Below are positions 29,397 through 36,726 of a stretch of DNA of 44,958 nt, one piece after another. Position numbers and translations under genes: made by a program. How positions within the stretch are numbered: position 1 is the first letter of the stretch; each line of letters begins with the position of its first letter. The stretch spans positions 1-44,958 of IMG/VR virus record IMGVR_UViG_3300044815_000084, one strand, 5' to 3'. The notes beneath the pieces were generated by a model. That model made no database searches and was not told the origin of the DNA. It saw nothing but the letters and a program-made list of their open reading frames with translations. This DNA is from a virus.

Positions 29397-30617
29397 CTAG
29401 GTGAGAGCCGTGAAACCGGCCGAGGTGTTGCGACGCGTCATACCGAGCTGGAGCCGGTAGACGATCGCACCCTTGACGCGGGTGGTACCGACCACGTACT
29501 GGACCGGGTTGATGTGTCCGTACTCCTGGTCGGCCCAGACGGGTCCACCGGGTTTACGGACGCTCATCAGGTCTGCCTTTCGCAGGAACCAGATGTTGTT
29601 GCCCAGCACGTCGGGATCTTTGATGATCGGGGCCGTGCCCAACAGGATGCTGTTGCTGTTACCACCCTGAAGCCCACCGTCGCCGCTGTAGCGGACCTGG
29701 TTCTGGAGTTCGAGGTAGTAGTTGCGGTACTGCTTGACACCGGCGACGATGGTGTCCGGTTCCTTGCCCGAGACCTGCTTGCAGGCATCCAGCCGTTCCA
29801 TCATCGCTTCGAGCGACAGCGTGGTCGTGGTGCTGTCGATGTTGCTCTTCCACTTGGTCGTGGTCGCCGGGTTGACGTTGCCGAGTTTCGAGGTTTCCGA
29901 AACCATGAAAGGCAGGCCGTTCATCTCGAATGCGGTTTCCCCGACACGAGCGCCCTGGATCGACAGGAATTCACCGGCAGCCGTGGTGACGTTGGCTCCG
30001 CTGATTTTGATTTTCGGTTCGGTCGCGGACGGGATGACTTCCGTGATTTCCCGTTTGCCGAACGAGTTTTCCGCTGCGCCTGCGGTACCGACCATGACGA
30101 TCAGCCCCGGGAAGATGAGTTCCCTGATGAGCAGTTCGTTGGCCGCTGCCTTCAGTTTCAGCGTGACCGTGGTCGTGTTGATTTCGGTTTCGGCGATCAG
30201 CGCGCCCTGGGTGGCAACGATCTGCCGGGTGAGCTGACGTTTCAGGTCGTCGAGACAACCTTCCATCTCGAAGTTCGCCGCCTTGGCGACCGCGAGATCC
30301 GAACCCGAAGATTCGTCGATGACGGCGGACTCGAGTTCCACCTGGTACCAGTGATGCGTGTAGGTGTATTCGGCCTGTTTGACGCCCTGCTTTCCGGCAG
30401 CGTTGAGTTCGTTGGAACCTTCTTTGCTGACGGCGGTGTAGCCGCCGTTCCGTTCCGTGTGGATCGGGACCAGTGCGACGTTACCGACTTCCTTCTGGGG
30501 CTCGACTTTCTCGAAGAGACTCAGCAGCTCGTTTTCCTGGTAGAGCTGCTCCTCGATCGTGTCTGAGACCCAGACCTGCTTCAACGCGGCGATGAATGAG
30601 ACGCCGGTCTGTGCCAT
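29397..30617 (-). CDS. Major capsid protein (HK97-fold), 406 aa
   Basis: 406 residues, near the 430 of P22 coat. The N-terminal helix (VWVSDTIEEQLYQENELLSLFEKV), long mixed core and beta-rich C-terminal part (ADLMSVRKPGGPVWADQEYGHINPVQYVVGTTRVKGA) suit an HK97-fold. It follows the scaffold gene by 16 nt. It is assigned from position between scaffold and connectors, size and composition. Confidence 0.85.
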   Translation of the reverse strand: MAQTGVSFIAALKQVWVSDTIEEQLYQENELLSLFEKVEPQKEVGNVALVPIHTERNGGYTAVSKEGSNELNAAGKQGVKQAEYTYTHHWYQVELESAVIDESSGSDLAVAKAANFEMEGCLDDLKRQLTRQIVATQGALIAETEINTTTVTLKLKAAANELLIRELIFPGLIVMVGTAGAAENSFGKREITEVIPSATEPKIKISGANVTTAAGEFLSIQGARVGETAFEMNGLPFMVSETSKLGNVNPATTTKWKSNIDSTTTTLSLEAMMERLDACKQVSGKEPDTIVAGVKQYRNYYLELQNQVRYSGDGGLQGGNSNSILLGTAPIIKDPDVLGNNIWFLRKADLMSVRKPGGPVWADQEYGHINPVQYVVGTTRVKGAIVYRLQLGMTRRNTSAGFTALT

Positions 30618-30633
30618 GGGTTACTCCTTGGAT

Positions 30634-31485
30634 TTACCGGGGTGCGTTGACCCCCCGCACTCCTTCGAGCGCAAGCGCGTCACGACCCTCTTTGGCGGAC
30701 GTGTCGAAACGCTCAGATCCCGGTACACCCTGAGTGGCTGCCCGTGGCCCCTGACGAGAGGCCAGCCACTTCTCTTGTTCTTCGGCAAGCTCCTGCTTGT
30801 ACGTGGCGATCGCGGTTTTCATATCCGGATTGCCAAGCTGGTCAGGATTGTCGATCGCATCGTTGAAGATTTCCTTCTGTCGTCTCTCCGAAGGCAATTC
30901 GTCTCCGAAGACACTCTGAAGTTCCTCTTCCATGCGGGTTCCTACTTTGTCGGCCTCGGCTTCTGCTTCTTTGGCTTCTTCTGCCTCGGCCTCTCGCTGG
31001 CGCTGCTGGGCTTTTTCTTCTTCCCATGCGTCAACACGAGGATCACGAACGACGGTCGGATCGAACTCATCCAACTCTGGCTCTTGATCTGCTGCTGCTT
31101 CGGCGGCTTCCTGCTGCGCTTCTTCGAGTTCAAAAGCCTCGAAGAACGCTTCTTTGGTCATGCCTAGCAGCGGTAGGAGAGAACGGCGGGTTTCAGCGTC
31201 ACCGTTTCGTATGCCTTCTACGATCTGGTTGAGCTGGTCACGGTCTCTGCGCGTCTGCCCGAAGTCCTGGAGTTTCTGCGTGTAGTCCCGATTCATCTGG
31301 TCGTAGCGTTGCTTCAACCACTCGGGACTTGCTCCACTCTCGGGGATCTCGGACGGATCGAACTCCGTAAAGGAATCCGTTCCTGAACTCTGCTCCGCCT
31401 GATCGGGGGCTCCCGGGGCTTCGGCGTCGTTGTTCGGCTGATCCACTACCTCTGGGGCCGCTGCTTCGGTTATCTCGTCAGACAC
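30634..31485 (-). CDS. Capsid scaffolding protein, 283 aa
   Basis: 283 residues, highly acidic N-terminus (EAAAPEVVDQPNNDAEAPG) followed by long helices rich in Glu, Gln and Ala (EELEEAQQEAAEAAADQEPEL) and a basic C-terminus. The acidic disordered start plus basic helix-turn end is the scaffold layout of P22-like heads (gp8 is 303 aa). GTG start with AAGGAG upstream. Directly precedes the capsid gene. Confidence 0.8.
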   Translation of the reverse strand: MSDEITEAAAPEVVDQPNNDAEAPGAPDQAEQSSGTDSFTEFDPSEIPESGASPEWLKQRYDQMNRDYTQKLQDFGQTRRDRDQLNQIVEGIRNGDAETRRSLLPLLGMTKEAFFEAFELEEAQQEAAEAAADQEPELDEFDPTVVRDPRVDAWEEEKAQQRQREAEAEEAKEAEAEADKVGTRMEEELQSVFGDELPSERRQKEIFNDAIDNPDQLGNPDMKTAIATYKQELAEEQEKWLASRQGPRAATQGVPGSERFDTSAKEGRDALALEGVRGVNAPR

Positions 31486-31550
31486 GACGATCTCCTTCGG
31501 TTACAGAATCCGACTGGCCGGTCGGGTGGCTCTGTGTTTGTAAAGGTGTG

Positions 31551-33734
31551 TCAGGCAGGCTGAGGTTCGGAAGGAGCTTCCGTGCCTGCCGAAGAAGGTG
31601 AAGGCATGTCAGGCATGGTCTTCGGTTCGCCAGCTTTCGCGGCGTTCGCGGCTCCTGCCTGTTCTGCCATCTGGGTCTGGAGTTCGTTGCGGCGCTGGGC
31701 CGCCTTGGTTTCCAGATCGAGGAGGGCTTTGTAGTAGAGCATTGCTGCCTGCTTCGACTCTTCGTCCAGTTCTTCGTAGTCGCTGGTCTTCATCCAGGAC
31801 TCGAGGATCTGCTTGTGAAGGTCGGCGTTGTCAAACGGCCTCGGCATCCAGCCCGGGACACTCGTCATCTGGAACGGCTCGCCGGTCCTGTAGTCGATGA
31901 CAGGTTCTCCGGTGACGGGATCGAGGAGAGGCGCTTCCTCGCCCGGCACGAGAGGCCGCGGAGGGACTTTCCAGAAGGCTCCCGATTTGATCAGGGCGAT
32001 GATCCGGTAGGCCCTGATTTCGTCCTTTTCGTAGCTTTCGACGAGGCGCTCGGGCTGGGCGGAGTTCAGGGCCGCTATCACGACCGGCGGCGGGAAGTAG
32101 CCCGGGAACATGTTGTTGATCGAGACGATTTTGTTTTCGAGGGCTACGCGGGTCCGTCCTTCGAGGGAGCCGGGGAGAACCTGGACGTCGGTCTGCCCTT
32201 TGATGTCGGCCCCTCGGAATTCGGCGAGGTTTTCCCAGCCTGCCGCGCCTTTGAACTTGAGTAGGCGCTGTTCTGAGTAGTAGCGCTGGACGAGCGTCAG
32301 GCAGTCCCTCATGAGCGCTGCGTGGACTTCTGCGAGGTCGGCGATGAAGTCCGCCCATGAGGCTTCGTTTCGTTCGAAGATCGCGGCGATGGCCTGGGCG
32401 CTGTGGAGGCCGGAAGGGACTTCGTAGTCGAAGGAGATCCGTTCGAGCTCGGTGGAGGCGTTTTCCTGCTGGCGGTAGATGTCGCCGGGGACCTGGTAGT
32501 CCTGCTTCCATTTCGGTTCGGCGTTCGGCGAGACCATCGGGTCGTATTCGATGACGATCCCCGGCTCATCCGTGACCGGCGTCTCCTCACTCAGCGCGCC
32601 GATCGGGACCATGAGCTGCGGGTTCATCCCGAGTTCGACGCCTTCTTCGGCCTTGTTCGCCGCCTGGTCGTAGGAGCGCATCGGGTCGATCAGGGAGATG
32701 ACCAGACCTTTGTTGCGGTCGGAGGCCGCGTCCACCGCGTAGAAGAGACGGTGAAGGGCCGGTTCGTCGACCACGTTGCCTTCGTTGTCCACGCAGGGGT
32801 AGGTCTCTTCGGGGAAGATCTGGCGGCCGTTGGCGTAGATCAGCCTGCGCCCCATCGGCCATTTGTTGCAGGGGCGCTCCAGGTATTCGGTGACCATCAC
32901 CATTTCGGTCCCGGTTCGAAGTCTCTGTGGCTTCGGGACGGAGGAGGTTTCGGCGTCGGCCTTCAGTTTGGTGCCGGTGACGATGAAGCTTTCTTCTTCT
33001 TCCACGAGCGAGACGGGACGTGCCGTGTCGATCCCCATCCAACGGGACTCCTCGAACTCCACGCCCGGTTCCCAGAGAACCTCAAGGCCTCCGTAGACGA
33101 CGATCTTGATCTCGCCCTTGCCGATGTACTGCGGGTTGTCGGGATCGGGCTGGGTGGGATCTTCGGGGTGCTGGGAGACATCGACGTAGGGGCCGATGCT
33201 CGAATCCCACCGCGCCCCGATGAAGCCTTCGTCCGTGACGAGGGCGTTCCAGAGGAGCCGCTTGGTGGCCCGTTTGATTTCCCACTTCTCGTAACCCGCG
33301 TAGGCGACTTTTTCGGCCACCTGAGAAGCGAGGAAGGCTTCCTCGCCATCGGTCGAGGGGATGATTTCGTAGCCGGGGATCTTGGCGGTGGAGGCCGCGA
33401 TCTTGCGCTTGATGATCGGACCGAGAAGATCGTGGGAGCGCCTGATCCTGTGGTCGGGCATCCCGCCGCCGTTGGAGAAGGTGACCGTCGAGGACTGGTT
33501 ATAGGTGACCTGATCCTCGCCGATCCACCCGTAGTGGTTGCCGTTGGTGAAGTCGCTGGAGAGTTTGCGGCGGGGAGCGACCTGTTTCAGACGTTCGCGC
33601 CCGCGGTCGATCCGTTTCTGGACGTCCTTCGGCGGCTTGATCGGAGGACTGATCTTCTTCGTCGGCTGCGCTTCCGGATCGGAGGCGACAGGTTTCCCCA
33701 TCACCTTCGATGCCATCTCGGTCAGGGACGCCAC
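31551..33734 (-). CDS. Portal protein (P22-sized), 727 aa
   Basis: 727 residues, close to P22 gp1 (725). The first 70 residues are a basic N-terminal region (PPKDVQKRIDRGRERLKQV); the main body has the helix-sheet mix of P22-class portals, and a long C-terminal helical region ends in Pro/Ala-rich tail (GEPKTMPDMPSPSSAG). It forms the dodecameric ring through which DNA enters. It lies downstream of the large terminase with five small genes in between and just before the scaffold. Confidence 0.85.
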   Translation of the reverse strand: MASLTEMASKVMGKPVASDPEAQPTKKISPPIKPPKDVQKRIDRGRERLKQVAPRRKLSSDFTNGNHYGWIGEDQVTYNQSSTVTFSNGGGMPDHRIRRSHDLLGPIIKRKIAASTAKIPGYEIIPSTDGEEAFLASQVAEKVAYAGYEKWEIKRATKRLLWNALVTDEGFIGARWDSSIGPYVDVSQHPEDPTQPDPDNPQYIGKGEIKIVVYGGLEVLWEPGVEFEESRWMGIDTARPVSLVEEEESFIVTGTKLKADAETSSVPKPQRLRTGTEMVMVTEYLERPCNKWPMGRRLIYANGRQIFPEETYPCVDNEGNVVDEPALHRLFYAVDAASDRNKGLVISLIDPMRSYDQAANKAEEGVELGMNPQLMVPIGALSEETPVTDEPGIVIEYDPMVSPNAEPKWKQDYQVPGDIYRQQENASTELERISFDYEVPSGLHSAQAIAAIFERNEASWADFIADLAEVHAALMRDCLTLVQRYYSEQRLLKFKGAAGWENLAEFRGADIKGQTDVQVLPGSLEGRTRVALENKIVSINNMFPGYFPPPVVIAALNSAQPERLVESYEKDEIRAYRIIALIKSGAFWKVPPRPLVPGEEAPLLDPVTGEPVIDYRTGEPFQMTSVPGWMPRPFDNADLHKQILESWMKTSDYEELDEESKQAAMLYYKALLDLETKAAQRRNELQTQMAEQAGAANAAKAGEPKTMPDMPSPSSAGTEAPSEPQPA

Positions 33735-33946
33735 TAGTTATCCACCGGCATCTGGCCGCGCGACTGCATCAGCTTCTTGTACTGATCGTCGGACCAGACT
33801 TTCGTCGCAGGCTCGTGCTTCTTGGATTCTTCGACCACGACCTGCTGAGGGGAGGCGATGCGACGGGTCAGCTTCTCCCGCTCGCGCCAGGCGAAGTACG
33901 ACTGCGCCACCAAGGCGATGACCAGTAGAGCGCAGACGAAGATCAT
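33734..33946 (-). CDS. Small membrane protein in head operon, 70 aa
   Basis: Residues 2-18 (IFVCALLVIALVAQSYF) are a hydrophobic helix followed by a charged coiled coil (REREKLTRRI) and a hydrophilic tail. Stop and start overlap neighbours. A membrane protein among head genes is unusual; it could help membrane-linked assembly or be a lysis or exclusion protein. Unknown family. Confidence 0.55.
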   Translation of the reverse strand: MIFVCALLVIALVAQSYFAWREREKLTRRIASPQQVVVEESKKHEPATKVWSDDQYKKLMQSRGQMPVDN

Positions 33947-34281
33947 CAGCTTCCTTCCACCGTCACGAGTCGGTTGCCCGAGTCGCGGAGGAAGTTGCCC
34001 TTGTTGCGGACCCCGGTGTTCGTGGAGACGACCACCCGACCTTCTGCATCGAGAGGGAGAGCGAAGCGGACCTTCGAGATGGTCGAGCCTGCCGAGACGC
34101 AGACCTGTCCTTTGGAGGTCAAGGGCCAGCCGTTGGTCCTACGCGCCACGGTTCCCCCGACGACCGTCGCCAAGCTCCCCGCTGACGTGCGGGCGAGTCC
34201 TTCGCGGCGCCTGCCTTCGCCACTCGGTTTGATGACCAGCTTCCCGCTTTCGCGTTTGAAGCCGCCGGGGTCCAGAGACAC
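33946..34281 (-). CDS. Beta-rich head protein, 111 aa
   Basis: Ends GNFLRDSGNRLVTVEGS. Mainly strand-forming with Gly-rich turns (VGGTVARRTNGWPLTSKG). Its style resembles short capsid or tail-surface proteins; position is between the terminase cluster and the portal. Function not assigned. Confidence 0.5.
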   Translation of the reverse strand: MSLDPGGFKRESGKLVIKPSGEGRRREGLARTSAGSLATVVGGTVARRTNGWPLTSKGQVCVSAGSTISKVRFALPLDAEGRVVVSTNTGVRNKGNFLRDSGNRLVTVEGS

Positions 34282-34284
34282 GGA

Positions 34285-34725
34285 TCACTCGCCTCGGAGC
34301 GCGGTGATCAGCTCGGCCTTGGAGTCGCCGGAGTGAACGTCGAGGTTCCGCTCTTTCGCCAACTCGTAGAGGTCGACCTTTGAGCGCGACTCGTAGGAGC
34401 CGGTGGCCTTGTCGTCAGCGGGGTCGTTGTCGCCTCGGACCTCCTCGGTGCCAAGCTGTTCGGCCGAGCCGGGGGTGTCCACCATCTGACCGGAGGTGCG
34501 GTTCTCCAGCGTGCTTTCGTAGAAGATCCGCGAGCCGTCGATGTCGAGGATCGTCAGACCGGCTTTGCCTTCGGCGTCGTAGACGTCGTCGGGGTTGAGC
34601 GTGGTCGTGGTCGCGGGTTCCGTGGTCTTGTCCACGATGACGACCTGACCGGCCTGGCAGGTGATGAACTTCACCGGCCCCGGCAGGGTGTTGGCGCTTC
34701 CCGTGTTTCCTTCAAGAATCGGCAT
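34285..34725 (-). CDS. Head protein with C-terminal SAP-like motif, 146 aa
   Basis: Start at 34725 (MPILEGNTGSANTL) with AGGAGG 9 nt upstream. The C-terminal 30 residues (KVDLYELAKERNLDVHSGDSKAELITALR) match a SAP/Rho-N-type helix-turn-helix that binds DNA. The N-terminal half is beta-rich. It may bind packaged DNA or the portal. Overlaps the upstream gene by 14 nt. Confidence 0.65.
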   Translation of the reverse strand: MPILEGNTGSANTLPGPVKFITCQAGQVVIVDKTTEPATTTTLNPDDVYDAEGKAGLTILDIDGSRIFYESTLENRTSGQMVDTPGSAEQLGTEEVRGDNDPADDKATGSYESRSKVDLYELAKERNLDVHSGDSKAELITALRGE

Positions 34726-35152
34726 TGACGATCTCCTCCTTGGTTGGCTCGACGAGTTCCTCGGCTGCGGCGATGATCTCCACGTCCGGAAGGTCGATGT
34801 CTGGGTAGTGCTGGGCGATGACTGCTGACGCTGCTGCCGCACCCGCGTAGGCGAATGCCGCCGACTCCGCTTTGGACTGGATGCGGGAAGACTTGTTCTC
34901 GGAACGCGCTTCACCGAGTTCGGCGATGAGCTTGGTGCGTTCCTCCTGAAGCTCGTTCACCTCCGTCTCGGAGAGCATCCCGCAGACCTTTCCTGCCTTT
35001 TCAATGATGCTCCGCTTGAAGTAGAGATGCTGAGAGTCACGGCCGCCGCTCTCTGCTCCCATGTCCACGATCTCGCCGTCTGCGCGGCCGGTGACCAAGC
35101 ATTTCTTCGGGAGGAACGGGAGAGGCTTTTCGATGATGCGTATCTGTCCCAT
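34712..35152 (-). CDS. Coiled-coil head-operon protein, 146 aa
   Basis: The N-terminal part (KPLPFLPKKCLVTGRADGEIVDMG) is beta-like, then a helical coiled coil (VNELQEERTKLIAELGEARSENK) and an Ala-rich region (AFAYAGAAAASAVIA). It follows the large terminase with a 1-nt overlap. Role unknown; head assembly is likely from the context. Confidence 0.6.
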   Translation of the reverse strand: MGQIRIIEKPLPFLPKKCLVTGRADGEIVDMGAESGGRDSQHLYFKRSIIEKAGKVCGMLSETEVNELQEERTKLIAELGEARSENKSSRIQSKAESAAFAYAGAAAASAVIAQHYPDIDLPDVEIIAAAEELVEPTKEEIVNADS

Positions 35153-36726
35153 CAGGAGTATTTGCCGCCTATTCCTTTGCTGGTTCGTTTACGGGGTTTG
35201 AAGGGCTCTGCGGTGCCAGGCACCCAGCGGTCTTCTCTTGCCGCCACGCGAGTTCTCCTGCGCTCTCTGGCGATCTGGTGGGTCATCGCGATGTAGCGCA
35301 TCACGTCACAGAAATGGTCGTTCTTCTTGACCACACCGAAGGAGCCATCCGCCTTTGGTTCGAGGCGGTACTTGCCGATCTCTTTCAGAAGGTGGGTGCA
35401 GCGGGAGGAGATCAGGATCAGGGGGGCCGGGTCGCCTTCGCCGTCCTTGTGGTCCATGCGGCGCAGGACCTCGAAGATCCCCGCTTCGACTTCGTTCTGG
35501 GCCGGGATTACTTTCATCCCCGCTTCCCGCCACGCCATGTCGATCCGTTTGCCGGTCGCCAGTTCTCGGGTCCAGGCGGAGGGATCGATGATGCGGTACT
35601 TCGGCTCCTTCGGAAGCCCCCACTTTTCCCTGATGTCGAAGATCCGTTCGGCGCAGTTGGTGGGGATGGCGGATGCGCCGGACGCTTTGTACTCGTCATA
35701 GATCAGCATCCGACCTTCCTGATCGAAGCCCGCGAAGAGGACGGCGGTGGTCTGCTGACCGGGGTCGATGCCGTCCACCTGAGCCAGAGGCTTGATCCGC
35801 TCGGTGTCGATCAGCGATTTGTCGACCACATGGATTGCCGCCGAGAATTCCGGATAGACGAGGCCTTTGAAGTGCGTGTAGTTCCCCTCCGCGTAGCTCG
35901 CCCTGACGGCCTCTGGGATTTTGGCCAAGGCCCCTTCCAGCCCCTCTTTCGACAGGTAGGGGTTGTCGTAGATCGAGGAGCGGACGACGATCAGTCCGTT
36001 GGGGTAGTCCTCGGACTTCTCCTCCTCCCAGACCTGCGGGGCCTTTTCAGGGCCCTTTTTCTCCTCGAACTCGTCGTGGGTCCAACCGAGCCCGTGGATC
36101 GGGGAGTAGGCGAAAAGCTCTTCCCCGTTCACCTCCGCCAGACGCATCGAGGTGTTCCAGCGGATTTCTTCGCCCTTGTCGCCTTTGGGTTCCTCGTCGT
36201 AGAGGACGATCTGGCGGGTGACGCCGCCGAACTTGTTCACGTCCTGCTCGAGCGTGAGGAAGTCGATCATCGAGCCGTTGGCGAAGTGGAGTTGGTGGTC
36301 TTTCTCCTTCCACGCCTTTTCCCAGGAACCGGAGCGAAGCTGGGACTCGGGAACCCATTTGTGGAGGGTTTCCAACACCGACATCAGAGTGGCCCCGAAG
36401 TCCGGCATGATCACCCTCGCCTTGACCGGAGCCTTCCAGCGCTTGTAGGCCTTCAGGTGATCGGGGACCATGTCGTCGTCCACCAACTGGATCACCAGGT
36501 AGACGACTCCGGCCGTGGACTTCCCCGAACGCGTCCCCCCCATGTAGACCTTCGTCTTCGCCTCGGAGGCCATGAAGGCGACCTGCTTGGCGTGAGGGCG
36601 GAACTTCTGGAGCGGGTTCTCGTCGAGCGTCGACATGACCTCGGCGAGGAGCTTCTGAACCTCCGGGTCCCTCAGTTGCTCTGGAGTCGCCTCGATCTTG
36701 AGGCCACCCGGAAGCGTGATGCTCAA
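35152..36726 (-). CDS. terL: Terminase large subunit
   Basis: 524 residues. ATPase part: Walker A GGTRSGKS at 63-70, Walker B IVLYDEE at 173-179. Nuclease part: an RNase-H-type fold starting near IDPG (D321), with further acidic residues at about 343-345 (IYDEY). It packages DNA into the prohead through the portal using ATP. TAG of the hydrolase gene is followed directly by its ATG. The candidate small subunit is about 4 kb away, unlike the usual adjacent pair. Confidence 0.93.
   Translation of the reverse strand: MSITLPGGLKIEATPEQLRDPEVQKLLAEVMSTLDENPLQKFRPHAKQVAFMASEAKTKVYMGGTRSGKSTAGVVYLVIQLVDDDMVPDHLKAYKRWKAPVKARVIMPDFGATLMSVLETLHKWVPESQLRSGSWEKAWKEKDHQLHFANGSMIDFLTLEQDVNKFGGVTRQIVLYDEEPKGDKGEEIRWNTSMRLAEVNGEELFAYSPIHGLGWTHDEFEEKKGPEKAPQVWEEEKSEDYPNGLIVVRSSIYDNPYLSKEGLEGALAKIPEAVRASYAEGNYTHFKGLVYPEFSAAIHVVDKSLIDTERIKPLAQVDGIDPGQQTTAVLFAGFDQEGRMLIYDEYKASGASAIPTNCAERIFDIREKWGLPKEPKYRIIDPSAWTRELATGKRIDMAWREAGMKVIPAQNEVEAGIFEVLRRMDHKDGEGDPAPLILISSRCTHLLKEIGKYRLEPKADGSFGVVKKNDHFCDVMRYIAMTHQIARERRRTRVAAREDRWVPGTAEPFKPRKRTSKGIGGKYS

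Noticed and set aside
29247-30566. Plus-strand frame of 439 codons opposite the capsid gene
   Set aside because: Shadow of the capsid gene, skewed composition and no promoter or ribosome-binding site.
31510-31525. CCGAC/GTCGG hairpin between portal and scaffold genes
   Set aside because: Only five pairs with a 6-nt loop and no U-run; not convincing as a terminator.
32403-33737. Plus-strand frame of 444 codons opposite the portal gene
   Set aside because: GC-rich shadow frame; the portal reading has the expected size and context.
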